Positions 29,951-38,588 of a stretch of DNA of 64,000 bases are shown here, in pieces (position 1 is the stretch's first letter; each line of letters begins with the position of its first letter). Both the position numbers and the translations under genes were made by a program. This DNA is from Mycobacterium intracellulare ATCC 13950. Its GTDB lineage: Bacteria > Actinomycetota > Actinomycetes > Mycobacteriales > Mycobacteriaceae. A model generated the notes under the pieces. The model saw only the letters and a list, made by a program, of their open reading frames with translations. It was not told the DNA's origin and did not search any database. The DNA lies in assembly GCF_000277125.1 (NCBI RefSeq), contig NC_016946.1, positions 2,542,001-2,606,000 of the forward strand. Reading direction: 5' to 3'.

Positions 29951-32563
29951 GTGAGAATTGCTGTCACCGGGGCCAGCGGAGTGCTCGGCCGCGGACTCGC
30001 CATGCGGCTGCTCACCCAGGGCCACGATGTCGTCGGCCTTGCCCGAAACCGCCCCGAAAGCTGGCCGAGCGCAGCCGACTTCGTCGACGCCGACATCCGT
30101 GATGCCGCCGCGGTCAAGCGCGCCCTGGCGGGCGCGGAAGTGGTTGCGCACTGCGCGTGGGCGAACACTCCCGGACCAGACGAACGGATCGGTCACGAGG
30201 TCAACATCGACGGCGCCCGCAACGTGCTCGACGCGATGGTCGAGACCGGGTCCAGGAGAATCGTTTTCGCGTCGACGGCGCACGTCTACGGCGGCGGCGG
30301 CGGTGCGCCCAAGGCCGAACACGATGCCTTGACCCCGGTCACCGTCGACGGCCAACTCAACGCCCAGGTCGAACGCATGGTCGCGGAAGCGGGCACGGAA
30401 TGGGTCGCGATCCGCTCCGCGCTGATCCTCGGCCGAAGCGTCGACAACTGGGTGCGCCGGATGCTGGCGCTACCGGTGTTTCCCGCCCGGTCCAGCGATC
30501 ACCGCATGCAAGTCGTCCATCTCGACGACGCGCTTCGGCTGTTCAACCAGGCGATCGTGGACGGTGAAATCGACAGCGGCCCGGTCAATCTCGCCGCTGC
30601 CGGACAGGTGACCTTCCGGCAGATCGCCGCCGCTCTCGGGCGCCCGGTCGTGCGGCTGGGCTTCGAGCCGGGCGAACTGCAACGGGCGCAGGGCGCTCCG
30701 CTCATGGATCTCTCGCGATTGCAGCACGAGTGGGGATTTCGGCCCGCGTGGGAATCCACCGAATGCATCGACGATTTCGCGCTGGCCGTGCGCGGCCGGG
30801 TCACCGTGGGCAAGCGGGTGATATCGCTGCCCTGGCGCCTGGCCACCATCCAGGACCTACCCTCGGTCGACGCGCCGAGCGACGACGGCGTCAAGCCGAA
30901 TTTGGCGGGCGCAGCGGGGGATAACGGGGAATTCGACACACCGATCGACCCGCGCTTTCCGACGTTTTTGGCCACGAACCTGTCGGAGGCACTACCCGGC
31001 CCGTTCTCGCCGGCGTCGGCGTCGGCGACGGTCCGGGGACTGCGGGCCAGCGCGGTGTGCGTTGCCGAGCGGTTGCGCCCGGGGGGCAAGATCCAGCGCG
31101 AAATCGCGATGCGCATGGTCGCGGTGTTCGCCCACCGCCTGTACGGCGCGATCACGACCGCGCACTTCATGGCCGAGACGGTGCCTTTCGTGAAGCCCAC
31201 GACGGTGGTGAGCAACAGCGGATTTTTCGGCCCCAGCATGGCCGCCCTGCCGATCTTCGGTGAGGAACATCCGCACTCCGACATCGATCGAATCCGCAAG
31301 CGACTGCGCACCGTCCGCAACATCGGGGTATTCGGCGTCAACCTGATCGGCCTGTCGGCCGGCGCGCCCCTGGACACCCGCGAATTCGTTGCCGACGTCG
31401 ATCGCCTGGAACGCCTGACCGAAGGGGACCTCGCCGGAATCGACGATCGCCGGCTGCTGAGCCTTATCTCGCTGGCGCGGGACCAGGTGGTGCACGGCTG
31501 GGTGCTCGCCGCCGGCTCATTCCTGCTGTGCGCGGCGTTCAACGTGCTGCTGCGTGGTCTGTGCGGGCGGGACGTCGCCGCCCCCGGTGGGCCCGAATTG
31601 GTCAGCGCGCGTTCGGTCGAGGCGATGCAGCGGTTGGTGGTTGCCGCGCAGCGCGATCCGAAAGTGACGGCGCTACTGGCAGAACCGGGGGACCGGCTGG
31701 ACAAGCTGGCCGTCGAGGCACCGGAATTCCATGCCGCGCTGCTGGCCGAGCTGGCGCTCATCGGCCACCGTGGGCCCGCCGAGCTCGAGATGCTGTCAAC
31801 CAGCTACGCCGACGACCCCGAGCTGCTGGTCCGGATGGTGACCAGGGCGATGAGCGCGCCGTCGGCGCAGCAACCCCAGCGCCCCCAGATTCCGTTGCAC
31901 GCCAAGCCAATTGCGGTGCTGGCCACCCAGCAACTGCGCGACCGTGAGGTCCGCCGCGACAAGGTGGTGCGGGCCAACTGGGTTCTGCGCACGCTGCTGC
32001 GCGAGTACGGGCGCAGGGCGGTCGAGTCGGGCGTCTTCGAAGCCGCCGATGATGTCTTCTATCTGCTCGTCGACGAACTGGATGCCCTGCCGGCGGACGT
32101 GGGCGCGCTGGTGGCCCGGCGCCGGGCCGAGCAACGCCGGCTGGTCGCGGTGGCGCCGCCGACGGTGTTCAGCGGAAGCTGGCAGCCAACCGCGCCCTCG
32201 TCTCCCGCCCTGGCCGGCGGGGACACCCTGCGCGGGGTCGGGGTGTGCGGCGGGCGGGTGCGCGGCCGGGTACGCATCGTGCGCCCCGACACCATCGACG
32301 ACCTGCAGCCCGGCGAGATCCTCGTCGCCGAGGTCACCGACGTCGGATACACGGCGGCGTTCTGTTACGCCGCCGCCGTCGTGACCGAACTGGGCGGCCC
32401 GATGTCCCACGCCGCGGTGGTGGCCCGCGAATTCGGCTTCCCCTGTGTCGTCGACGTTCAGGGGGCGACCAAGTCGTTGCCGCCGGGCGCCCTGGTCGAG
32501 GTCGACGGCGCGACGGGCGAAATCCACGTCCTGGAGCTCGCCGCGGACGACGCGCTGAGCTAG
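29951..32563 (+). CDS. NAD-dependent epimerase plus PEP-utilising mobile domain protein, Rv2047c-like
   Basis: An 870-residue multidomain protein that follows pks12 by 26 nt, as in M. tuberculosis. Residues 1-~290 form an extended-SDR Rossmann domain: MRIAVTGASGVLGRGLAMRL, then ASTAHVYGGGG, although the usual YxxxK catalytic pair is not clear. A middle region (~330-740) has no family I can name. The last ~110 residues are a PEP-utilising-enzyme mobile domain with the swivelling-His motif GGPMSHAAVVAREFGFPCVV. Proximity suggests a role with the Pks12 product, but the reaction is unknown. The GTG at 29951 is the natural start. Its 3' end overlaps the convergent P450 gene by 4 nt. Confidence 0.88.
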   Translation: MRIAVTGASGVLGRGLAMRLLTQGHDVVGLARNRPESWPSAADFVDADIRDAAAVKRALAGAEVVAHCAWANTPGPDERIGHEVNIDGARNVLDAMVETGSRRIVFASTAHVYGGGGGAPKAEHDALTPVTVDGQLNAQVERMVAEAGTEWVAIRSALILGRSVDNWVRRMLALPVFPARSSDHRMQVVHLDDALRLFNQAIVDGEIDSGPVNLAAAGQVTFRQIAAALGRPVVRLGFEPGELQRAQGAPLMDLSRLQHEWGFRPAWESTECIDDFALAVRGRVTVGKRVISLPWRLATIQDLPSVDAPSDDGVKPNLAGAAGDNGEFDTPIDPRFPTFLATNLSEALPGPFSPASASATVRGLRASAVCVAERLRPGGKIQREIAMRMVAVFAHRLYGAITTAHFMAETVPFVKPTTVVSNSGFFGPSMAALPIFGEEHPHSDIDRIRKRLRTVRNIGVFGVNLIGLSAGAPLDTREFVADVDRLERLTEGDLAGIDDRRLLSLISLARDQVVHGWVLAAGSFLLCAAFNVLLRGLCGRDVAAPGGPELVSARSVEAMQRLVVAAQRDPKVTALLAEPGDRLDKLAVEAPEFHAALLAELALIGHRGPAELEMLSTSYADDPELLVRMVTRAMSAPSAQQPQRPQIPLHAKPIAVLATQQLRDREVRRDKVVRANWVLRTLLREYGRRAVESGVFEAADDVFYLLVDELDALPADVGALVARRRAEQRRLVAVAPPTVFSGSWQPTAPSSPALAGGDTLRGVGVCGGRVRGRVRIVRPDTIDDLQPGEILVAEVTDVGYTAAFCYAAAVVTELGGPMSHAAVVAREFGFPCVVDVQGATKSLPPGALVEVDGATGEIHVLELAADDALS

Positions 32564-33786
32564 TCGAATTCCATCTCCAGACCGACCGGCCCGCTCAGTC
32601 CCAGCATCGGCTTCCACTGCGCCGTCGCCACGCGCCGCGGGTTGGTCATGCGCCGGGCGAGGACTTTGAGCGCTCCGGCGAGTTCCGTTCGGGCGAGGTT
32701 CGCGCCCAGGCAATAGTGGGCACCGCCGCCGAACGTCAGAATGGGCGGCGGGTCCTCGCGGGTGATGTCGAACCGGCCCGGGTGCGCATAGACCTCCGGA
32801 TCGCAGTTGGCGGCAAAGGTATTCACTGAAATGAAGGTGCCGGCCGGAAAGGTGTAATCGGCGAATGTGACGTCGTCGAGGACGGTGCGCAGGGTGGTAC
32901 AGACCGCGGGCGAATGGCGCATGCATTCCTCGACGGCCGGCATCGCGAGGTTGGGGTTTTTGCGGAGCATCGCCAGTTGCTCGGGGTGATCGCACAGCGC
33001 GTGCATGCACGCGGCCAGCTGATTGCGGGTGGTGTCGGTGCCGGCGGACAGGATGCTGAACGCCAGCATGCGCATCTCCGCGTTGCTCAGCCGGTCGCCG
33101 TCGTCCTGCGCGCGGATCAGTTCGGAGATCAAGTCGTCGGTCAACCGGCTCCGCCGTTCGGCGATCATGTCGTCGATGTAGGCGTCGAACTCGTCCCACG
33201 CCCGCATCACGATGTGCTGCTCGTTCGCCAGGTCGGAGTCGAACCGCACGATCTTGAAAATGTCCTCCGCCCATAGGGAAAACTGCTCCCAGTCCTCGGG
33301 TGGTGCGCCCAACAACGCGCAGATGATCGGGATCGGGTAGGGCCGGGCGATGTCGGCGACGAAGTCGCAGCGGCCGGCCCCGGCGACCTGATCGATCAAC
33401 TCGTTGATCACCCTGTCGATGGTGTCTTCCATGCGCGCGGACGCCCGCGGCGTGAAGGCCCTGGACACCAGACCGCGCAGGCGCCGATGTTCCTCGCCTT
33501 CCATGCCGAGGATGGTGCCCAGCACCCGGTCATAGAGCGGGCCGGAGGTTATCCCGCGAGCCGTCATGTGCATGCCGGGCGGGAAGACGAACCGGGGATC
33601 GCGAAGTATCCCTCGGGCGAGTTCGTAGCCGAGCACCTCGGGTCCCAACGGCCCGAGGGCGATCGGAGATCGCTTGCGCGCCTCGTGGATCCGCGGGGCG
33701 ACCTGGTGCACGGTGTCGGTGATGTCGTAGTGCAGTGTAGGCAGGCCTGCGTCGAAGACGCTGGGTGCTGCGGTGTCGACGGTCAT
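32560..33786 (-). CDS. Cytochrome P450
   Basis: A 408-residue soluble bacterial P450. The heme-thiolate loop is FGGGAHYCLGANLAR near residue 350. The I-helix is ILSAGTDTTRNQ with the acid-threonine pair, and the ExxR motif is not fully clear around VEECMRHSPAVCTTLRTV. It is the last gene of the leftward accessory operon and lies 19 nt after the SDR stop. It needs a ferredoxin and a reductase that are not nearby. Context suggests it oxidises the same substrate as the neighbouring SDR and DAPDH-like enzymes; the subfamily cannot be assigned by eye. Confidence 0.92.
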   Translation of the reverse strand: MTVDTAAPSVFDAGLPTLHYDITDTVHQVAPRIHEARKRSPIALGPLGPEVLGYELARGILRDPRFVFPPGMHMTARGITSGPLYDRVLGTILGMEGEEHRRLRGLVSRAFTPRASARMEDTIDRVINELIDQVAGAGRCDFVADIARPYPIPIICALLGAPPEDWEQFSLWAEDIFKIVRFDSDLANEQHIVMRAWDEFDAYIDDMIAERRSRLTDDLISELIRAQDDGDRLSNAEMRMLAFSILSAGTDTTRNQLAACMHALCDHPEQLAMLRKNPNLAMPAVEECMRHSPAVCTTLRTVLDDVTFADYTFPAGTFISVNTFAANCDPEVYAHPGRFDITREDPPPILTFGGGAHYCLGANLARTELAGALKVLARRMTNPRRVATAQWKPMLGLSGPVGLEMEFD

Positions 33787-33805
33787 GATGTCTCCTTGGC
33801 CGAAA

Positions 33806-34765
33806 TCAACTCGGTTGGTAGCGCTTCGGTAGTACCTCGATAGGCGCCGAAATGGCCTCGCCCGGGGCTAACTGACCGGAGTCGGGCAAATCCGGTATCA
33901 ACCTGGCCGTCGACGTGTCGGTGATCGCCGCGAAGGTGTCCCGCACCTTCTCGATGGTGAGATCGGCGTCGTATATACCCGTCGTCTGACCGAACACCCG
34001 GATGCCCACGTTTCCCCCACCCGCCTCGAGGTTGGCTCCGGATACCGGGCAACTCTCGTGAACCAGGAACGCCACCGCGGGTGACACCAGGCCGGTCGGA
34101 AAGTGATCCTCCATCAGTCTGGTGAAGGCGGACGGGTTGTTGAAATGGCGCACGGCGGTGGTGTTGGCGGCAGGCCCCAACGCATTGACCTTGATGCCCA
34201 GCGGTGCCCCTTCGATGGCGAGACCGCGTGTCAGCCCGAAGATTCCGCCCTTTGCCGCACCGTAGATGGAAAGATTTTCCAGTCCGAACATCGCCCCGGA
34301 GGTGGTGTTCACAATGCGGCCGTAACCCGCATCGCGCATGTGGGGCCACGCCGCCCGGCACATCCACACGGTCCCCATCAGGTGCACGTCGATGACATTG
34401 CGAATGTCGGCGTCGGAGATCTCGTCGAAGTGCGCCATGAAGCAGACACCGGCATTGTTCACCAGGATGTCAACGCGGCCCCACACGTCCATCGCGGTCT
34501 GGACGACCCGGCGCGCGCCGTCCTCGTCGGCGACGCTGTGCAGGTCGGCAACCGCCTCACCACCGGCCGCGCAGATCTCGTCGGCCACCTGTTCCGCATT
34601 GGCCCGCAGGATGTTTCGGCCGTCGGGCCCGACGCCGAGGTCGTTGACCACGACCTTGGCCCCTCGCTGGGCGAGCAGCTTGGCGTGCGAGCGCCCCAGG
34701 CTCGGCTCCTGGCCGCCGGCCCCGGTGACGATCGCGACCCGCCCGTCGAACCGGAGCTCGGTCAT
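33806..34765 (-). CDS. Short-chain dehydrogenase/reductase, HSD17B4-like
   Basis: A 319-residue SDR. The cofactor motif is TGAGGQEPSLGRSHA, a long glycine loop like that of multifunctional-enzyme-2/hydroxyacyl-CoA SDRs. NNAGVCF follows, then the catalytic SIYGAAKGG with Y-x3-K. The C-terminus is longer than in a minimal SDR (~60 extra residues). The ATG at 34765 (MTELRFDGRVAIVTG) is preceded by GGAGAGG. It likely oxidises a hydroxyl or hydroxyacyl group in the pathway of the operon. A small possible ORF overlaps its start. Confidence 0.9.
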   Translation of the reverse strand: MTELRFDGRVAIVTGAGGQEPSLGRSHAKLLAQRGAKVVVNDLGVGPDGRNILRANAEQVADEICAAGGEAVADLHSVADEDGARRVVQTAMDVWGRVDILVNNAGVCFMAHFDEISDADIRNVIDVHLMGTVWMCRAAWPHMRDAGYGRIVNTTSGAMFGLENLSIYGAAKGGIFGLTRGLAIEGAPLGIKVNALGPAANTTAVRHFNNPSAFTRLMEDHFPTGLVSPAVAFLVHESCPVSGANLEAGGGNVGIRVFGQTTGIYDADLTIEKVRDTFAAITDTSTARLIPDLPDSGQLAPGEAISAPIEVLPKRYQPS

Positions 34766-34980
34766 GACCTCTCCGTGGCGAGTATCCGCAGCGGCAATAG
34801 CGGCAGGGTGCACGTCGGGGACGGCCACGTGTTCCCGGGTCCCGGTGGCAGCTTGGAATGGGGTATCCCCCTTGACCACTCGGTCACGACGCCGCGGCCC
34901 AGAGCCATGGGCAGCTCGTCCGAGGCGAGCTCGCAAACTCCGTTCGGCTCACGATGTTGGGCCATGCCGTCTCCAATCAC
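34762..34980 (-). CDS. Possible small ORF coupled to both neighbours
   Basis: A 72-codon frame whose GTG overlaps the stop of the VOC gene (GTGA) and whose TGA overlaps the ATG of the SDR gene (ATGA). This double overlap is the usual sign of a coupled gene in an operon. An ATG at 34965 (MAQHREPNGVCELASDELPM) is another start. However, the second half reads poorly as protein (PPGPGNTWPSPTCTLPLLP) with uncommon codons, and I know no family. It may be a remnant or chance; I keep it as tentative. Confidence 0.35.
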   Translation of the reverse strand: MIGDGMAQHREPNGVCELASDELPMALGRGVVTEWSRGIPHSKLPPGPGNTWPSPTCTLPLLPLRILATERS

Positions 34981-35399
34981 GGAATGTTGGTCGCCAGGAA
35001 TGTCAGTGGCAGTCCCAGGATCGACACGTCGTTTTCGTCGAGAAAGGTGCCCTCGCCCTCCATGCGTTGCCGGAAACGCGTTGTCGCACCGTAGCGCTCG
35101 GCGACGGCGTCGGCCCTGGAAGCTTCCGGGACCCCGATGACCACGGTGAACACGCCGTCGCCGTGGCGCTCGAGGAACTCGGTCACCGAAACGGCGACCT
35201 CCCCGGTCGATCCCGGGATCGGGCTGATCAGCTCGATGCCCCGATTCCAGTCGAGGTGAATGTCCAGACCGAGCTCCACCAGCTGCAGCGGCTCGAAGAC
35301 GAACCCCAGATCGCTGAACATCTGGGTCACGGCCGCATGTCGTTCCGGTGCCACGGCGAACACGACGTGATGGAGCGAGGGTTCTTGTGTTGTCGTCAT
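34977..35399 (-). CDS. VOC/glyoxalase-fold protein
   Basis: A 140-residue protein with the layout of a vicinal-oxygen-chelate fold: LHHVVFAVAPERHAAVTQMF at the N-terminus, then ELGLDIHLDWNRGIELISPI and a second half with GVFTVVIGVPEASRADAVAERYG. Possible metal ligands are the His in LHHVVF and the Glu in RGIELISP. It could be an isomerase, dioxygenase or lyase. Its ATG overlaps the stop of the upstream DAPDH-like gene by 4 nt (ATGA), so the two are translated together. Confidence 0.8.
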   Translation of the reverse strand: MTTTQEPSLHHVVFAVAPERHAAVTQMFSDLGFVFEPLQLVELGLDIHLDWNRGIELISPIPGSTGEVAVSVTEFLERHGDGVFTVVIGVPEASRADAVAERYGATTRFRQRMEGEGTFLDENDVSILGLPLTFLATNIP

Positions 35400-36445
35400 G
35401 TCGTCAGGACTCCGCGGGGAAGTAGCAGGGGCAGGTCGTTGTAGGTGACGATGCCGGGAGGTGCGGCGACGACGGCGGGTATCGCAGTGATCGCCGGCAC
35501 GGCGGTGATAGTGAGGCCCAACATGATGTAGTCGTCCAAGGTGGTGCCCTCGAAGTCCGGCGGTGGCAGGAAGCTCAGCGTGGTCTTGATCGTCGGTCGG
35601 CCCTGCACCTCGACGGTGTAGCCCATGTCCAGCGGCCAATCCGGTTCCAGCGCTTGCCCCTTCCGCCATTGCCCGCCGATTTCGATGACCTCTCGGCCGG
35701 CAACAATCCCTTTCCAGCGAACGTGGATGCCCGCCACGCAGCCCGTCGCGATGGTCCAGTCCCCGGGCAGGTGCAGATCCTCTGTGGTCTGGGCGTACTC
35801 GGCTTCACAACGGACCTCGTCGAGCTCGACGCCGAGGGCGTCGGCGAGCAGCAACACGCCGTCGCGGAAGATGCCGGATCCTTTCTCGGTGACAGCCGGC
35901 AGGTCCGGACGGTCGATGGGATAGCCGAAGCCCATAGGGATTTCGGTCGCCGGCGAGTTGTAGATCGTGGTATCAAAGGACTCCAGCACCGACACCTTGT
36001 CCACCCGCTCCGAAAGTCCCGCCGACACGATGGTGAACAGTTGGACGAAGCCTGGGTTGATGCCGGTGCCGAAGATGCTCGATCCGCCCGCCTCGCAGGC
36101 CTCGGCGATGCGCTCGCGTCCCGCGCCGAGAAAGTGGCCGGTGATGAACTCGGCGGTGCCCACCACATTGATGCCGGCCTTGAGGATGCGGACCAGCTCG
36201 TCGACGTCGGCGAACATCGGGTTGTAGACCACGCAGTCCGGCTTGAGCGCGAGCAGCGCCTCGATGTCGTTGGTGGCCTTGATATTCAGTGGCTCGATCC
36301 CGCACAGCTCGCCGACGTCGCGCCCTGCCTTCTCCGGCGAGAAGGCATAGCATCCGACCAGCTCCAGCGTCGCGTTCGCGGCGATCGCCCGGACCGAGCT
36401 CTTGCCGACGTTACCGGTCGTCCATTGGACGACCCGATAGGTCAC
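35396..36445 (-). CDS. DAPDH/dihydrodipicolinate-reductase-like NAD(P)-dependent oxidoreductase 1
   Basis: A 349-residue oxidoreductase like 2,4-diaminopentanoate dehydrogenase. The N-terminal Rossmann motif is VVQWTTGNVGKSSVRAI. It continues with GRDVGELCGIEP, DCVVYNPMFADVDELVRIL and FGTGINPGFVQL, the hallmark blocks of the family in actinobacteria. These paralogues are common beside lipid and terpenoid catabolic genes, but few have known substrates. Two more copies lie at 41376 and 44147. I chose the GTG at 36445 (VTYRVVQWTTGNVG). It sits 13 nt after the small membrane-protein stop and overlaps the VOC gene. Confidence 0.88.
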   Translation of the reverse strand: MTYRVVQWTTGNVGKSSVRAIAANATLELVGCYAFSPEKAGRDVGELCGIEPLNIKATNDIEALLALKPDCVVYNPMFADVDELVRILKAGINVVGTAEFITGHFLGAGRERIAEACEAGGSSIFGTGINPGFVQLFTIVSAGLSERVDKVSVLESFDTTIYNSPATEIPMGFGYPIDRPDLPAVTEKGSGIFRDGVLLLADALGVELDEVRCEAEYAQTTEDLHLPGDWTIATGCVAGIHVRWKGIVAGREVIEIGGQWRKGQALEPDWPLDMGYTVEVQGRPTIKTTLSFLPPPDFEGTTLDDYIMLGLTITAVPAITAIPAVVAAPPGIVTYNDLPLLLPRGVLTT

Positions 36446-36458
36446 CGTGCCGGCCCCG

Positions 36459-36890
36459 TCATGGGTGCGTCGCCGCCTGCGCTTGGCGGGCGAGTCGTTC
36501 GTCGTGGATCTTGACGAGTTCGCGGAACCCCAGCCGGTGGTACTTCGGTATCGGTTGGATGCCCCAGACGTCCTGCGCGGTGGCTTTGCCCTCGGCGCCC
36601 TCCGGGGGCCCGAACGGCGGGTAGGGGTACTTACACTCCAAGGTGTCGTTGGAGTACCGGATCTTAAGCAGCTCACTGCAGATTTGGGTGAGGCTCAGCG
36701 TCGGGTACCCGTAGTAGACCGCCATGAACGGCAGCGTGAAGGCGCCCTCGATCACGAGCGCTACCAGGCACACCAACACGGCGCGCTTGATCCAGGTGTG
36801 CATGCGCGCGTAGTACGGCGTCGTCCCGGGCTCGAGATCGGCTGCCGGGTCCTTGTCTTCGGTGGGGGACGGTACGGACGGACTAGTCAT
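36459..36890 (-). CDS. One-helix membrane protein, unknown family
   Basis: A 143-residue protein. Residues 1-~32 are cytoplasmic and proline/acid rich. One helix follows ([20 protein letters not shown]), then an outer segment with two cysteines ([24 protein letters not shown]) that could form a disulphide. The end, [20 protein letters not shown], is charged. The ATG at 36890 has an AAAAGGAGC site. It sits 13 nt after membrane protein A and before the DAPDH-like gene. I do not recognise the family. Its position suggests an accessory subunit of the two five-helix proteins. Confidence 0.8.
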   Translation of the reverse strand: MTSPSVPSPTEDKDPAADLEPGTTPYYARMHTWIKRAVLVCLVALVIEGAFTLPFMAVYYGYPTLSLTQICSELLKIRYSNDTLECKYPYPPFGPPEGAEGKATAQDVWGIQPIPKYHRLGFRELVKIHDERLARQAQAATHP

Positions 36891-36903
36891 GGCACTGCTC
36901 CTT

Positions 36904-37629
36904 TTAGTCGGAGAAGATTTCGCGATTGACGGTGTGCAGGTACGGGATCGCGAGGAACGGGGTGATGTAGAAGATGTCGTAGAGCCACCAGCCGATGACC
37001 GGGAACACGACACCGGCGTAGCGCACGTCGGCGAACATGGTCATGTTGAAGACGTAGGCCGACCAGATCACCACGCCCATCCAGCAGGTGACGACCATCC
37101 ACTGATGGCCCCAACGCTTCATCTGTAAAAACCCGATGGCTGCCGCGACCCGCATCGAGAATACGGTGAGGATCAGGCCTGCCACATAGGCCTTTTCGCC
37201 CGGGCCCGCCGCGCCGCCGATCCACAACTCGTTGTAATGCCAGAAGTAGCCGGCGTCGAACATGTTGCCCCACCCGACCATCAGCACCCTGTTGATCAAT
37301 GTGTGGTTGGCGACCAGGTCAAGTGCCCAGCCCAGACTGTTGAGCATCCCGTCGATCAGGACGAGATAGCCGATGAGGGTCACGATCATGGGCCGCACCG
37401 ACAGCCCGGCGCGCAGGGCCTGGCGCTGCAGCCATACCCCGCGCATGAAGATGGGAAATCCGATCAGGCCCGGTGCCCACATGCCCATCAGGGCGGCGCC
37501 GACGATCATCCACTTGTCGGCGTGGCGCTGGGCCTGGCGTGATTCGTCGTGGTGATCCTCAAGGCTGCGCGACCCGTCGGCACGTTCCGGCGCGTCTCCC
37601 GAATTCCGTTTCAGCAGCGGCACATTCAC
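36904..37629 (-). CDS. Five-helix membrane protein A of the NorQ/NorD-linked system
   Basis: A 241-residue integral membrane protein of unknown family with about five helices: [75 protein letters not shown] and [18 protein letters not shown]. Polar residues in or near helices could bind metal: [33 protein letters not shown] and PYLHTVNRE. It is a near-duplicate of membrane protein B, with about 13 differences in the last ~120 residues. The GTG start overlaps the stop of a 42-residue microprotein gene (GTGA). I infer a catalytic or structural subunit matured by NorQ/NorD; no activity is known. Confidence 0.88.
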   Translation of the reverse strand: MNVPLLKRNSGDAPERADGSRSLEDHHDESRQAQRHADKWMIVGAALMGMWAPGLIGFPIFMRGVWLQRQALRAGLSVRPMIVTLIGYLVLIDGMLNSLGWALDLVANHTLINRVLMVGWGNMFDAGYFWHYNELWIGGAAGPGEKAYVAGLILTVFSMRVAAAIGFLQMKRWGHQWMVVTCWMGVVIWSAYVFNMTMFADVRYAGVVFPVIGWWLYDIFYITPFLAIPYLHTVNREIFSD

Positions 37630-37754
37630 AGATCCCACCAGCCCCGCGCGAACGACATGTAAAGCTGGACTCCGAACATCGCGAGCAGATAGCCGTAGAT
37701 GAAGATCTGGAAGATGATGAGCGCCCTTTTGCGCTTCGCCTCCTGTCGGTCCAT
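37626..37754 (-). CDS. 42-residue one-helix microprotein
   Basis: A short gene with a clear AAAGGAGC site 7 nt before its ATG. The protein starts MDRQEAKRKRALIIFQIFIY and ends [10 protein letters not shown] basic N-terminus, one hydrophobic helix (IIFQIFIYGYLLAMFGVQLY) and an aromatic end give an N-in membrane topology. Its TGA overlaps the GTG of membrane protein A by 4 nt, so the two should be made in step. It lies 17 nt after norQ. No family is known to me; a small subunit of the membrane complex is likely. Confidence 0.8.
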   Translation of the reverse strand: MDRQEAKRKRALIIFQIFIYGYLLAMFGVQLYMSFARGWWDL

Positions 37755-37771
37755 GCCGGTTGCTCCTTTCC

Positions 37772-38566
37772 CTAGGGCGAACTGTTCGAGGTGGCCAGGC
37801 TGGCTGCCGCGACTTCACGCAGACCGTCGGTGACCGCGCCATCGGTGCTCAGCGGCGCGAGTATGCACGCGTCGGCGGCGTCCAATTCGGTTGCGCCGGC
37901 CGCGATCAGCTGGGCGGCGGTGACCAGCACCCTGGTCGACGGCGGCTCGAAGTGGAAGGCATCGTCGGCCGTGCGGATCGCGACCGCGCACCCGACCAGC
38001 CGCTGGGCGGTGGCCAACGGGATTCCGGATTCGGCGACGATCACGTCGGCCTCGCGGTCGGGCGGCAGATAGTGCATCGCCAGCGTGACGAACCGTTGGC
38101 GGAACGAGGGTTTGAGCTCCTTGAGTGAGCTGCGATAGGCCGGGTTGTACGAACACACCAGCATGAACTCTTCGGGGGCTTTCACCACCTCGCCGGCGCG
38201 GTCCAGGTACAACGATCGTCGGTGATCGGTGAGCGAGTGCAGGATCGCCAAGGAGTCGTGGCGGGCCTCGACGACTTCGTCGAGGTAGCAGATCGCGCCG
38301 GCTTTGACGGCCCGGGTGAGCGGGCCGTCGGTCCAGACGACGTCGCCGCCGGTCACCATGAAGCGGCCGACGAGGTCGGAGCTGGTGAGGTCGTCGTGGC
38401 AACTGATCGTGACTACCGGTCGCTGCAGCAGCGAGCCCATGTGTTCGACGAACCGGGTTTTGCCGCACCCGGTCGGGCCGGTCAGCATCACCGGCAGGCG
38501 CCGCTGAAAGGCCTGTTCGAACAGCTGAACTTCGTTGCCGTTGGCGAAATATGTGTCGGTGGTCAT
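37772..38566 (-). CDS. NorQ/CbbQ-like MoxR-type AAA+ ATPase
   Basis: A 264-residue AAA+ ATPase. Walker A is GPTGCGKT at residues 30-37 and Walker B is AICYLDEVVEAR with D96-E97. The NorQ/CbbQ/CoxD-type block DLTSSDLVGRF lies near residue 60. Sensor 1 is VCSYNPAYRSSL and the arginine-finger region is KPSFRQRFVTL. In this family the hexameric ATPase works with a VWA protein to insert or activate metal or cofactor centres of partner enzymes (NO reductase, CO dehydrogenase) or to re-activate Rubisco. The VWA partner gene ends 22 nt upstream. No NO-reductase, CO-dehydrogenase or Rubisco gene is here, so the client is probably the neighbouring membrane protein pair. Confidence 0.92.
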   Translation of the reverse strand: MTTDTYFANGNEVQLFEQAFQRRLPVMLTGPTGCGKTRFVEHMGSLLQRPVVTISCHDDLTSSDLVGRFMVTGGDVVWTDGPLTRAVKAGAICYLDEVVEARHDSLAILHSLTDHRRSLYLDRAGEVVKAPEEFMLVCSYNPAYRSSLKELKPSFRQRFVTLAMHYLPPDREADVIVAESGIPLATAQRLVGCAVAIRTADDAFHFEPPSTRVLVTAAQLIAAGATELDAADACILAPLSTDGAVTDGLREVAAASLATSNSSP

Positions 38567-38588
38567 CTCTTCCTCAATCGGTCGGCAT

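Noticed and set aside
34873..34886. Palindrome TGACC-ACTC-GGTCA as another site of the TetR regulon
   Set aside because: Its arms and spacing differ from TGACTnnAGTCA and it lies inside the operon, not at a promoter.
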